Shown here: one piece after another, positions 12,241-22,214 of the stretch
Position numbering within the stretch: the first letter of the stretch is position 1
Layout: every line of letters starts with the position of its first letter
Source of the DNA: Triatoma infestans
Lineage: Eukaryota > Arthropoda > Insecta > Hemiptera > Reduviidae
Direction: 5' to 3'
NCBI GenBank assembly: GCA_011037195.1
Contig: JAAEAF010001072.1
Coordinates: 62,001-126,000 of the forward strand
Length of the DNA stretch: 64,000 nucleotides
Notes under the pieces: model-generated
The model's database searches: none
What the model saw: the letters and a program-made list of their open reading frames with translations, nothing else
Told to the model about the DNA's origin: nothing
Translations under genes and position numbers: made by a program

Positions 12241-12605
12241 CCGTCCCCTGAATTAGAATATTATCACATTTATCACATTCAAAATAAAGCTGATAGTTGA
12301 TATTTTCTGTGTTTCTATGACTTAGGAAACATACACGATGTTAATTCAACGTTCATTGCCATTGTTTTAAATAGTTTCATTGATTATTGTATTTAGTAAT
12401 TAATGTTAATTAAAACCCTACCATTGTCCACTTGTTGTTTCTAAAACCGAATTAATAAGTTAATTGTTTTTTAGTTTTTAAAGAAGGAAATTGTCATTGT
12501 TTGTTAATTTTAAATTATATAATTGTTTTTTAATTGTTTAATAATTATTTTCCATTTTATTGTTATTTTGTTAAAATTAATTAATATTTATGAGGTTTTA
12601 ATTTT
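12241..12605. other. AT-rich spacer
   Basis: TTAATT-rich low-complexity DNA. Nothing recognised. Confidence 0.4.
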
Positions 12606-12607
12606 TT

Positions 12608-13232
12608 ATTTCTCTTACTAATAATAGTAAGAGGAAGTACCGCGAACTTGCCAGATTTTCTAAATTGAGTTTTCACCGGGTATACACGTTTTGAGGTCCC
12701 CTGAGTATGAAAACAATGGTTTTTAGCGAATTGGCTAGGTTGTTTAGGTATTACCTAATTCAGACACGAAGATTTTGGGCAAAATACATAAACCGGAAGC
12801 GCCATTTTACTGCATGTTTTTTCGTGTTTTGTTTTCTCGAAAGCGGCTCCAACAATTTTCTTTAAACTTAGTCTGCCAACTACATATACAAAGAGCTACA
12901 ACTTTTATTTGAAACATTTCACCAGAATAATTCATTTAAGGGGACTTTTTGGGGAGAGATGGGGTTATATTTTCCTCTTGTGTGCTATTTCAGTTTAACA
13001 ATGTGCTATACAATTCAGGGAACTAAATAATATTAATTAGAATTATACAAGTTGCCGAAATTCCCAGTTTGATGAAAATTGCTAAAGCGGAATGCCACTT
13101 TACTGAATAAGTTTTTCAGTTTTTTTTTGTGATTTTCATTTATAAAAATGCCGACAGTTTTGTGTTTGAAGAAAATTTGTCATTTCACAGTAACAGAAAG
13201 CCGTGTGAGTGTTTCACAACAGACTTTTTTTA
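12608..13232 (-). repeat. CTTTCTCTTAC repeat, near-complete copy (variant B)
   Basis: Begins with the hairpin TTTCTCTTACTAATAATAGTAAGAGGAAG and ends GTGTGAGTGTTTCACAACAG. It includes the variant B portion (GAGATGGGGTTATATTTTCC, then GAATGCCACTTTACTGAAT). Confidence 0.7.
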
Positions 13233-13239
13233 TTTAGTC

Positions 13240-13830
13240 AACGATTCAAAGGTTGGCTATTTGGGGGTTCTCTTTGGGGCAACCTGTGCAGAATTCGTCT
13301 AAGATTGCTTATCAAAAATATTTCTAGCTTTGTTTCTGGAGTTAATTTTATATATTCTGATTATTTGAAATGTTATAAATTTATATGGGAACATCGTTGT
13401 AACTTTCCTTTTCTACCTGCTTGTAACCTTCACTATGTTATATATAATAAAGTACATTAATTTTGTATAATGATTATTCCGTTCACCAATACGTAATACT
13501 TACGAGATCAAGGTTTAATTAAAATTACATAATGGTTTATTGATTTTCTTTTTTCTTAATTTATTAGCGCTATTGGCTCAGAACGAAATTAAAAACAATT
13601 TTACAAACGATAAAATAACTAAATAATACACACGAACATTTATGAAATATACGAACTTATAGCTACATCTCATTATTTTCCTGACCTCTGTGGTGGATCT
13701 ACAGTGTATTGCAAAAAATAATGTATAAATTAAATATTTGCTCTTTAATTAATCAATAGAAGGATTATGATTTAAATTAATTCTAAATATTACTGTAATT
13801 ATAATATGTGACGCTGTTTATTATAACAAT
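13240..13830. other. Unassigned spacer with an 83-codon frame
   Basis: The plus-strand frame at 13209-13460 begins inside the preceding repeat terminus and has no recognisable domain or splice context. I treat it as spurious. The remainder is AT-rich. Confidence 0.4.
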
Positions 13831-13834
13831 AATT

Positions 13835-14270
13835 TCGAAATTGAGTTTTCATTAGGAATACTTTTATTCCAAAGATTTTTTTTAAACACGCGCGCGCTAA
13901 TTGCACAAATGTATCAGCTATCACTTACATTTGGAACTTTTTCCCGGAAAAGTTGATTTTGAGTTTTTTCTGGGATTACTAAATCATAACAACTTTAGAT
14001 CGCCCAACCTGTGTCATACAGTGAGCTACGCAGCTCTCCATCAACTTTTTGATCCTAAAATAAAGTGTGTAATGTAGTTAAGGACTGGAAATACATGTTT
14101 TGGAACTCCCTTAACTAGGATTTGTGATTTATAATGGGCGAATGGTCTCTGTATCTATGTATTTTGTGTTTCTGAACAAATATCTACCACAAATGGAAAT
14201 TCAAAACTAAATGTCCCCCTTTACGTATTATCAGGAAATCTAAAACAAAGATTTCTGGCAAGATACATTG
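13835..14270 (-). repeat. CTTTCTCTTAC repeat, scattered fragments
   Basis: TTTCGAAATTGAGTTTTCATT at about 13835, TATCACTTACATTTGGAACTTTTTCC at about 13920 and GGCGAATGGTCTCTG at about 14138 are diagnostic boxes. The unit is broken and diverged. Confidence 0.5.
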
Positions 14271-14274
14271 ACCA

Positions 14275-14695
14275 AACACCATATGAGTTTATTTACACCA
14301 TATAAACTATAAGTTTTTGCCAGGAGTTCGCCTTCTTCTAACTACAATATAACATTGAGAACACAAACTTCTCCATAAATTAACATAAACTAATATTTTT
14401 ACAATCTGAATGAAAAAATGAACCAACAAGATCAATAAATTAATTAGATTAGACACTGATAAAAATGTATAAAATCCGTAATTGGCAAGGTTGTTAATCA
14501 ATACAAGTTGATCCTTTCCTGTAATTTTTAACATTTAAAAAATATAAAGTTCTATTTAAAATATTTGTAAATTTCAAGTATAAAATATACCAGAAATATA
14601 AAGTGTATAAAATATAGAACATAAAATAATAATTTGTTTAAAATACAAATTTAAATTAGAATAAATTTGGGCATGCTATATCTGGGAATTGATCA
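14275..14695. other. AT-rich spacer
   Basis: A 75-codon minus-strand frame has no recognised features. 14540-14660 is a TATAAA/AATATA-rich low-complexity tract. Confidence 0.4.
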
Positions 14696-14699
14696 TTCA

Positions 14700-15250
14700 T
14701 AAAAGACGATCTTAAGGGGAGAATATTGGACAAGAACTAATGAAGACTAAGATTATCTTTTATATTTGATGAACTCAAAATTGTGTGGAATACCGTAATT
14801 TTATTCGGAGAGGAATGAGCAAGGTAGTTTTCCAGCTCATATTATGCAGCCTGGAAGGGAAGGATATATAACTGTGTCACATGGAGCAGTTGATCCACTT
14901 CTTTTACATGCAGAACCTGGTCCCATTGTAAACCCAGATTCATCTGCGCCTAAAGAATTTTTTGTTGAATCTCAAAAAATGAAACAACAGTAAGAAATCT
15001 GGAAAAGAAGATAAACGATTTAAATCTTGCTGCTGTGAATCCTGCAGGTTTGTCTGAAGGAAAGAACTAAATCAGAACCTTCACATTATAGGGGAAGGAA
15101 TTAGAGCAGCTGAGACTTGACCAAATAGCAAGAGAACTCTTATGAGGCCGGCATTACCAATGATATACGTGAATTAGAATGACGTTGGGAGTATGAATTA
15201 GAAGAGAAAGAAAAGAGAGGTCAAGTAAAGAAGAATATACCAATTAGTTA
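14700..15250 (+). pseudogene. Probable processed pseudogene of an unidentified coiled-coil-type protein
   Basis: Successive plus-strand segments in different frames read like one conserved protein broken by frameshifts and stops. About 14830-14985 gives a peptide with IMQPGREGYITVSHGAVDP and ending PKEFFVESQKMKQQ. Then come RNLEKKINDLNLAAVNPAGL (about 14993-15058), KELEQLRLDQIARELL (about 15095-15143) and RWEYELEEKEKRGQVKKNIP (about 15182-15243). The last two are rich in E, K and R, as in a helical coiled coil. There are no intron signals between segments, which fits a retrotransposed mRNA, although no poly(A) is evident. I do not recognise the parent gene. Codon-like composition stands out from the AT-rich surroundings. 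A decayed exon cluster is the alternative. Confidence 0.45.
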
Positions 15251-15446
15251 TCTATAATTTGACCAGTTTTGTTAGAATTAATATCGTAACTACTAAATCG
15301 TAGATACCGAAATCAGAATATAATGCCCTAGAAACACCCTCCTATAAATATTCTTGTATTCTGTTTACATTATATATCTGAACATGACATTGGTGGATCC
15401 ACCAGCCACACCTCTATTATTTTGAAGCTTCTATAAATTAAAACTG

Positions 15447-15648
15447 GAGGGAAGGGATTAGCTCAGTGGTAGCGCGCTGGACTAGTAACGCGGAGATCAC
15501 GGGTTCGAATCCAGCCGTGCTGCCCTTAGATTTTCTCTTCCTTGTTGTCTGTAACGGGAGAACACTGTCCGGAGACCGGCAGTGCACTGAGAAGGCTCCG
15601 GGCGCAAATGACCACAGATGTTGAGACGCCTTAAATACAAAAAAAAAA
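15447..15648 (+). mobile_element. tRNA-derived SINE with target-site duplication
   Basis: Head with A box TAGCTCAGTGG (15459-15469) and B box GGGTTCGAATCC (15501-15512). The anticodon-loop region reads ACTAGTAAC, as in a tRNA-Thr (AGT). A body (CCGGAGACCGGCAGTGCAC, GAGAAGGCTCCGGGCGC) and a 13-A tail follow. The same 12-bp sequence AAATTAAAACTG flanks both sides (15435-15446 and 15649-15660), which is direct evidence of LINE-mediated insertion. The acceptor stem does not pair, so it is not a functional tRNA gene. The copy at 8986-9145 is a relative. Confidence 0.88.
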
Positions 15649-15660
15649 AAATTAAAACTG

Positions 15661-15935
15661 CAACACACTCATGTATTGCTGGTCACAGAATTACATACAA
15701 TATCAATATCAGTACAGTTTTTTTGCAATATATTAATAATACTGTAAAAGTAGGAGCTTGTTGTTTACATGGAATGACGGTAGATTACAGAACCCGCATT
15801 TCTTCTATATCTATAGAGGACATTTGGTATAGACTTACAGTTATTTATGTATACAGCGAATGAAACCTAGTTTTATATATATATCACTCTATATGTATTT
15901 ATAACTGTTATATTGATAGGTCGAAGTAAATTGTT
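15661..15935. other. Unassigned sequence after the SINE
   Basis: An 81-codon frame begins inside the SINE tail and continues to 15863 without a recognised domain. Considered spurious. Confidence 0.35.
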
Positions 15936-15939
15936 GCGA

Positions 15940-16055
15940 ATACCATGTGTACGTGTCAAATTTTGGAAATTGCCTTTTCAAAGGATATACATGTTTTGAG
16001 GCTCTCTTCTGTGTTTGTGTGAACAAAACTATCTCAAAATTTAAAAAAAAGAAAA
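15940..16055 (-). repeat. CTTTCTCTTAC repeat fragment abutting a plus-strand copy
   Basis: GTGTCAAATTTTGGAAATTG, ACATGTTTTGAGG and GTGTGAACAAAACTATCTCAA boxes. It abuts the start of the next unit at 16059. Confidence 0.6.
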
Positions 16056-16058
16056 GAA

Positions 16059-16780
16059 TCTGGTGTAACAGAACATTCACATTTTCTCAAATACAATTAT
16101 AGAAACAAAATGACAAATTGTTGAATATGTGGATGGGTTTGCAATGCTGGATAACATCTGGTATTTTATAAGTCGTAGCATGCATATTCCTTTTACTCCT
16201 TACTAGTTTCTTATTTTCATCCATCGTCACAGCAAATTCACCAAGTTCGTGAAGAGATTTCACTTCAACGCAATACATTCACTACACTCACACTTGTTGG
16301 TTTGTTGATTGTATGTATCATCATACAAACCGACAAGTGTGAGTGTAACAGAAACATTGCGTTGAAGTGAAATCTCTACACGAACTTGGTGAATTTGCTG
16401 TGACGATTGATGAAAATCCGAAATCGGTCAGGAATATGCATGCTACCTCGGATAAAATACCAAAATGACAAATTTTCTTTAAACTTCAAATTACTAACAT
16501 ATATATAGTGGTGGTGGGGGGAGATAGTGCCGGTCCAAACAGATAGTAGAATGGATTATATATTGTAATCCAAATGTGGTTTTTATCTGTGCAATGAGAT
16601 TCAAGAAAATCGTTACAGCCGTTTTCGACAAAGTTCTCCCCAAAAACGCAAAAACCTATTCCTGTAAAGTCGCACTTCCTATTTCCTTCATATTTGAATT
16701 TCTATCAACGGTTTTAATGGAGTATCATTATTACATAGGTGCAGGCACCACACATTATATTGAAGTAATAGAAAAGAACG
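16059..16780 (+). repeat. CTTTCTCTTAC repeat interrupted by an inverted-dimer element
   Basis: Starts TCTGGTGTAACAGAACATTC at 16059. Its 5' part (to 16119) and the rest (from 16461) are separated by the element at 16120-16460, with CAAAATGACAAATT repeated on both sides. The remainder includes a GGTGGGGGGAGATAGTGCC block and a CGCACTTCC box. Confidence 0.7.
16106..16474. mobile_element. Hammerhead-bearing inverted-dimer element, copy B, with 14-bp target duplication
   Basis: The element proper is 16120-16460 (341 bp). Perfect 14-bp direct repeats CAAAATGACAAATT lie at 16106-16119 and 16461-16474, and the host repeat is continuous if the insert is removed. The arms are inverted: CACTTGTTGGTTTGTTGATT at about 16291 matches AACCGACAAGTGTGAGTGT at about 16328, and GTAGCATGCATATTCC near the left end matches GGAATATGCATGCTAC near the right. 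The ends are not symmetrical: the left has an extra portion of about 45 bp containing GCAATGCTGGATAACATC, also seen at one end only in the copy at 52512-52882. The right arm carries GTGACGA...ATCCGAAATCGGTCAGG (16401-16432), a mutated hammerhead-like core. The long target duplication and unequal ends suggest reverse transcription into the target. Confidence 0.8.
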
Positions 16781-16884
16781 CTATTGTTCCTTAAGCCTTC
16801 CCAAATAAAGAAATTGTTCAGAAAGCGGATGTCACTCGTATCTTTTACAATGTTTTACTGAATATTTGATGTTTACTTTACTAT

Positions 16885-17085
16885 TATTGTTATCTTTCGG
16901 AGAATTTTCGAGATCCAGCAAACTGGGATGCATACTAATACTGTCGAAGGGCTGTGGGCACTTGCAAAACGAAGAAACAAGCCGTGATGTGGGATATCAA
17001 GGGCTCTTTTAGATTCATATCTGTGTGAAGTTATATGCCGGCCAACGATATACTGGAAGGGACTTATTCGAGCAAATAATGCCAG
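16885..17085 (+). pseudogene. Merlin (IS1016/IS1595-type) transposase C-terminal remnant
   Basis: The plus-strand frame reads GMHTNTVEGLWALAKRRNKP, a stop, then ISRALLDSYLCEVICR and IYWKGLI. HTNT(V/I)EG.W is the conserved third-acidic-residue block of ISXO2/Merlin DDE transposases, and DSYLxE-xxxR follows in that family. At least one in-frame stop and no upstream catalytic domain make this a dead fragment. No terminal inverted repeats were found. Confidence 0.65.
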
Positions 17086-17204
17086 CACATTACTACTATG
17101 TTTTATCCTCTGTACTGCAGTTTTTAGTTTATTTGTGTTCTGGCTCTAAAATGTAGAGAATTCCAACAAACAAAGCACAGTGACTGTGTACCTGGCTTTC
17201 TGAA

Positions 17205-17460
17205 CAAGACCCAAACAATTTTCCCTGGAAAATGTTTCAGATAAAAGTGATGTGCAGCGTTTATGTATGTAGATAGTATACGAAGATTAAAGAATATCGT
17301 GATAAACAGAAAAAAAAAAATTGAAGTGAAACATTGAGTTAGGTTCACTTTTCGGTTGTTGGATTATGACCGCATACTTCGAGTTAAAAGTTTAGATGGT
17401 GGTACCTAACGGAATACCAAGTTAGAGCTTTTTGCGATTTGGTACACACCACGCACAAAA
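17205..17460 (+). repeat. CTTTCTCTTAC repeat fragment
   Basis: AATTTTCCCTGGAAAATGTTTCAGATAAAAGTGATG, then TTTCGGTTGTTGGATTATGACCGCATACTTCG and CTAACGGAATACCAAGTT boxes. Confidence 0.65.
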
Positions 17461-17474
17461 CACCTACATACACA

Positions 17475-17560
17475 CACACACTTACGGGTCACAGACCGCG
17501 CTCTCAGTCTGGAAACTCAAGATTTTCCATGAAAATGGCGGCGGAAACCTAATAGATTAT
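17475..17560 (-). repeat. CCGCGGCCATTTTCATG repeat fragment
   Basis: The reverse complement, GGTTTCCGCCGCCATTTTCATG, matches segments at 19165-19275 and 28246-28402, a second dispersed family of unknown type. Confidence 0.5.
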
Positions 17561-17670
17561 ATAAGTACGAGTATCGATTATATATGTACGGTACGGTACA
17601 TCGTATTCTTGCGATTCTTGAAAACAGTTCCCAGTAATTTTCTTTTAACTTGGTATACTAACTTCATATA

Positions 17671-19149
17671 CAGGGTGACCAGAGTTATATGCTCCACCCA
17701 CTTTTTTTTTAAACGGCGGGAAATTTCGAAAAAATAGAAAACACGTATTTAATCATTTTTAGTCTAGTTTATTTTCAGTGATTGATCCATTTTTTAAACC
17801 CCAATATCCCGGGATATAGCATCCAACTCTTTTTTTTCAAATGGAACATTATATTTTTTTTTGCATATTTTTATAGTACTTGAGCCTCTAAAAAAATTAA
17901 AAAAAAAAAATTTAAAATCGGTTAGGTTTTTCAAAAGTTATGGTAATTTAAAATATGAAAAACAAATTTCAGTTTAATGTCAAAATTGCCTTATTTTTTC
18001 TTTAAAGAAGCTCTTCAAACTGGGCACCATCAACGGATAGGCAAGCCAAAGCTCTGGACTCCCACGCTCTGTTTGTAGCAGCACTTAGGTGGCAAGTCAA
18101 CATCTAGGCAGGCTAGAGTTATTCGACGTTCCATATCTTCGACTGAAGCCACGGGATTAAGGTTACTGTACACTTTATTTTTTAGATATCCCCACAAAAA
18201 ATAGTCCATTGGGGGTAAGTCCGGAGGTCGAGGTGGCCATTGGATCGGACCATGAGTTCCTAACCACTTTTCGTGGAAATTTCTGTCCAGGTAACGTCGA
18301 ACAACTCTCGCATTATGTGCCGGGCAACCATCTTGTTGAAAATACATATCTAACCGACGTTTTAGAGGAATATCTTCAAGCAAAACTGGCAAAATGCCTC
18401 TTAAAAAAGTTAGATACCTTTCACCAGTTAAGTTCCCTCTGTAGAAGTATGGGCCGATTAGTTGGTTTCCTCAAACTCCACACCAAACATTTGTAGAAAA
18501 AACAACCTAATGTCATGTGGCGAAGGTAACTTGTGGATTTTCTTCTGCCCATATTCTAAAGTTCCAACGATTAAGAAGGCCATTCTTGGTAAACTTTGAT
18601 TCATCAGTCCATAAAATTGTGCATTTTTTTGTGGGGATATCTAAAAAATAAAGTGTACAGTAACCTTAATCCATGACTTCAGTCGAAGATATGGAACGTC
18701 CAATAACTCTAGCCTGCCTAGATGTTGACTTTGCCACCTAAGTGCTGTTACAAACAGAGCGTGGGAGTCCAGAGCTTTGGCTTGCCTATCCGTTGATGGT
18801 GCCCAGTTTGAACAGCTTCTTTAAAGAAAAAATAAGGTAATTTTGACATTAAACTGAAATTTGTTTTTCATATTTTAAATTACCATAACTTTTGAAAAAC
18901 CTAACCGATTTTAAAATTTTTTTTTTTTTTAGAGGCTCAATTACTATAAATATATGCAAAATAAAATATAATGTTCCATTTGAAAAAAAAAAGTTGGATG
19001 CTGTATCTCGGGATATTGGGGTTTAAAAAAATGGATCAATCACTGAAAATAAACTAGACTAAAAATGATTAAATACGTGTTTTCTATTTTTTCGAAATTT
19101 CCCGCCGTTTAAAAAAAAAGTGGGTGGAGCATATAACTCTGGTCACCCT
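17671..19149. mobile_element. Mariner-like element rearranged into a giant hairpin
   Basis: Left end CAGGGTGACCAGAGTTATAT at 17671 and its inverse ATATAACTCTGGTCACCCT ending at 19149, both beside TA. The similarity does not stop at short terminal repeats: about 530 bp at each end (17671-18203 and about 18626-19149) are near-perfect inverted copies and include the 3' end of the transposase gene. The unique loop (about 18204-18625) carries an inner transposase part. A normal mariner of about 1.3 kb has TIRs of only tens of bases, so the 3' half must have been duplicated in inverse orientation and have replaced the 5' half. Non-autonomous. Confidence 0.85.
18030..18617 (-). pseudogene. Tc1/mariner-superfamily transposase, catalytic part, disrupted
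   Basis: Read on the minus strand, WTDESKF (near 18600) carries the first catalytic Asp, QQDG the second and PPMDYFLWGYLKNKVY the third. Between the second and third Asp there are 41 residues, unlike the 34 of classical mariner. The N-terminal DNA-binding domain is absent (its place is taken by the inverted arm), and frameshifts and stops interrupt the region between the first and second Asp. The final 120 codons (18030-18392) remain open. A second, partial copy of the C-terminal codons (WGYLKNKVYSN) reads on the plus strand from about 18632. The enzyme cut-and-pastes the element at TA; this copy cannot. Confidence 0.8.
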
Positions 19150-19164
19150 ATATATATATGATCT

Positions 19165-19275
19165 TTTTAGGTTTCCGCGGCCATTTTCATGAAAGAACTT
19201 AAGTTTCCACTAGTCTCATGGCTTTCAAGGAGTAACGACCCTGAAGTGTCTCATTGCAATATGGGCAAATGACGC
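19165..19275 (+). repeat. CCGCGGCCATTTTCATG repeat fragment
   Basis: Shares TTTCCGCGGCCATTTTCATGAAA and ATGGCTTTCAAGG with the copy at 28246-28402. Confidence 0.55.
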
Positions 19276-19279
19276 GGTC

Positions 19280-20335
19280 TCAGTCCAGAAAATCGAAGTG
19301 TTTTTTAAATATATTTCCTGTGAGAACTCAATTTAGATAACAGATTCGACCTTTTCTATTCCCCCTCCCCAAATTTTATGGGCATATCTGGAGATTCTTT
19401 AAGAGTTAGGCTTAATATTAAACTTTTGTTATGATTGTTAAGTTACTGTTGTGGGTGTGGCGGCTGAAAATAATAATAATAATCTTCATCATTATTCATG
19501 TGAAATATTATATATATATATATAATATATATTTATATGATTAGTGAAAACTCCACATTTTAAGAAAATCTGTCCGTTACAATAATTGCAATAACTGCAT
19601 CTAGAGAAAGTCATGAGAATATTTCAAACCATTTTTACTTTTTTATACTTTTAAATGAACACTTTTGTATTATTAACAATATTTAAACATAATAGAAAAC
19701 TCTACTCGATTTAGTCTCGCTCTTACAAACGATTATAATAAAATAATATAAATTATCGATGTTTTCCCACAGATGACATTCACTTCATCATTTACCTTCG
19801 CAAGCCTTCATTGTAAACGTTTTATTATCTTCTTTAACATTTCTAATAGATCGCTGATTAGAGAACAATGCAAAAAAAAATCTCATAATATCTTGGGTAA
19901 TTTTCACTTTTATATCTTTTTTTGTTTTTATCGATTACAAATTGAATTTTGTTTTAAAGATATATGGCCTGGGAAGAAGGGAGAAACTCTTATTGTCATA
20001 GTAAGGGTCTATAAATTGTGATGAAGATAGTAATTAGTAAAAGTAAGTAATTTTGGCCTTTTGTGATGATTTCAAAAAGATCTCATTGGCAATTTAACCA
20101 CTTTTACAAGTATTTCACTTTTTTCCGGATTTTTCGTAACATTGCTTCATGTTTAATTGAATTTATTGCATCATATTTAATTGAATCATGGATATTACAA
20201 ATAGGAAAGAAAACCGATCAGAAACACTGACATGTCTTTTTCTTATCGTAGGTTATAGATAATGTTGGTGGCATATATATAGGTTTTCAGTACCTGAAAA
20301 TGTCGATCAGTTCAAGTATGAAATCTAACCCCACG
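19280..20335. other. Unassigned AT-rich sequence with TA microsatellite
   Basis: A (TA) tract at 19508-19531. An 82-codon frame at 19773-20021 shows no domain. No element recognised. Confidence 0.4.
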
Positions 20336-20339
20336 ATCT

Positions 20340-20910
20340 CAAAGAAAATTTATTTAATTGGACCAATTATATTTCACGAAAAATATTTCAAATAAAACTA
20401 CTATGATCTCTGTGGATATTAAAGTATGCGAAATTTGAAGAAAATCCTTGGAGATGTCTTTAAACGTAATATATATGTGACGTAATATATAAAATTTTAT
20501 ATATTACGATGATTAGACCTAATATATAAAATTCGTTAAAATTTCCGCTTGATGGATTGTGGTTAGTGATCCAACAAACACAATCAATTCAAGGACCTTC
20601 AATTCATCTATTGAATGAATTTCAGCAAATTTGACACGATCACAACACTTCTTCTTCTTATAGAGTTAGAGAAAGTAAATAGCAGAACTTCCGGTTAATT
20701 GATTACCGAAATTTCGCTTTTTCTCAGGTCCCATTGAGATACATAAATGGCATATCATGTTCGAGTTTTTTGTCATTATTTTTCGCTTTTAAATTATTTT
20801 TTCCTATATGTACAGGATTATTCTCTGAAAATCAATTTTTTTCGTTTTCAGGGGACCTCAAAACAAGTTAATCTGGAAGTTTCTTTTAGAGAAATAAGAG
20901 AAATTAAAAA
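20340..20910 (+). repeat. CTTTCTCTTAC repeat, two consecutive fragments
   Basis: 20340-20674 ends in TAGAGTTAGAGAAAGTAAA. A second fragment from 20690 (ACTTCCGGTTAATTGATT) ends AGAGAAATAAGAGAAATTAAAA. A 26-bp perfect palindrome of TAATATATAAAATTTTATATATTA type sits at 20479-20504 inside the first. Confidence 0.6.
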
Positions 20911-20929
20911 CATGCGCGTTTAAAGCATT

Positions 20930-21655
20930 GAGAAAGTTATTTCTCTGGATAATTTACAACTAGGAGAATATTTCTTGAAGGAAAATGATTCGCTTCATAA
21001 AATTTCTTTTTTTGAGCGGCCACATTTGCCCTCAACGAGCTAACACTCCGCCCCGCCCCCCCCCCGGATTTATTTTTGCATTTACTTAGATATCTATATA
21101 TTAATAAGCTGTAAATAAGCTTTTTACCCCTTCTACCATCAGCAGCATCAATAGATCTACCCTCATTATTCCTGAAGTACTTGAGAGCTCCTCATAAAAG
21201 ATGCTCTTTTCAAAGATTACACGCATTATTCTCATTATATAATCGCGGCAGCGCTTCCATACAATTGGAATGCTGTACCAAAAAGAAGAAAGAAAGTACT
21301 TTCTGGCGTAGAAACGAAAACTTGAAAGGAAAATACGAGAGAGGCAGACAGACAGACCGGCAGACTGAGAAAAAAGAAAAAGATGAATGAAATCTGGGTT
21401 AATGGGATATTTTCATTCTATATAGCGATACGAGAAGCAACATAAAGAAAGATGAATGAAGAAGTGTTTTTGAGATGCCGTTTTTTTTGGACCATTTATC
21501 CCCACCACCACCACTCTAAAAAAACGTTTTCCTACCGCTGCATCTACAGCAATAACCTCTTTGTTGTTGAAATGGAAGTTAATGGTTTCTTAGTATTTTT
21601 TAATGCATGCATTCCTATCAGAACCCCATTGGATGAGTTGGCTTTAACAAGGGGA
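20930..21655. other. Unassigned sequence with a purine-rich stretch
   Basis: C-run at about 21051-21065. 21280-21390 is purine-rich (GAGAGGCAGACAGACAGAC). Open frames of 69-70 codons here look compositional. No element recognised. Confidence 0.4.
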
Positions 21656-21659
21656 AAAA

Positions 21660-21745
21660 TCTGATGTGAAACATTCACACAAATGTCTCTTACTGCAACT
21701 ATCACAATTTTAATTTAAAAAATTTTGTTTTAAACTTGGAATTTT
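21660..21745 (+). repeat. CTTTCTCTTAC repeat, 5' end only
   Basis: TCTGATGTGAAACATTCACA at 21660, then TGTCTCTTACTGC. It stops where unrelated sequence begins. Confidence 0.65.
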
Positions 21746-21824
21746 TACCTAAACAAAACAGTTGCCCTTAAATCACACACGATTGGTTGTAGACCAAAGT
21801 ATATGAATTTGTCTACATTACAGA

Positions 21825-21890
21825 CACCATGACAGCTCCTGATGATGGTCACTTTAGAGGCTGCAAACTTGAGAGGTAAATAAATAAAAC
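21825..21890 (+). ncRNA. Very degenerate hammerhead-like motif
   Basis: CTCCTGATGATGGTCACTTT...GAGGCTGCAAAC followed by GAGGTAAATAAATAAAACAT. The CTGATGA box is exact. A G-U-rich hairpin could follow it, but GAAAC has become GCAAAC and the cleavage triplet is unclear. Noted because an RT fragment follows about 50 bp downstream, and hammerhead motifs are known in some retroelements. Confidence 0.2.
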
Positions 21891-21937
21891 ATTTAAAAAA
21901 GGCAATGTAACGGATCCATTTTCCGATTACTAAGAGG

Positions 21938-22195
21938 CTCAAACAGGGTTGTTACACCCTTTCACAAATCCTATTTAATATATTTGTGGAATAAATCCTG
22001 AAAGAATGAAAAAACTAAATGCAAAGGTATGCGGAAGTGAGACCAGGAGAGAAATGTTTATGTACTCTGCAATTTGGTAATGAGCAGGCAGTATTTGCCT
22101 CGGACGAATACGATCTTGAGAATATGATGAGAAAGCTGATCGAAACGTATACTAACAGCAGCAGTAAAAAAGAGTATGTGGCTTTCAACTTCCAA
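21938..22195 (+). pseudogene. Non-LTR reverse transcriptase fragment
   Basis: The plus frame reads RLKQGCYTLSQILFNIFVE, stops, then continues from 22019 to 22195 with TLQFGNEQAVFASDEYDLEN and MMRKLIETY...KKEYVAF. This matches the RT palm layout: (G)xxQGC..SP.LFN, the YADD motif, then DLxxMxRKLxEEY...KKTEY. The catalytic YADD/FADD is replaced by FGNE, and several stops occur upstream, so the fragment is inactive. The clade is uncertain. It is cut off by a CTTTCTCTTAC repeat at about 22215. Confidence 0.65.
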
Positions 22196-22214
22196 AGCCA
22201 AATTTACAATTTCC

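Noticed and set aside
15447..15520. Functional tRNA-Thr gene
   Set aside because: A and B boxes and the anticodon loop are present, but the acceptor stem does not pair, and the unit continues into a SINE body with an A-tail and target duplication.
20479..20504. 26-bp AT palindrome as an origin or terminator
   Set aside because: Short palindromes of this composition are expected by chance in such AT-rich DNA.
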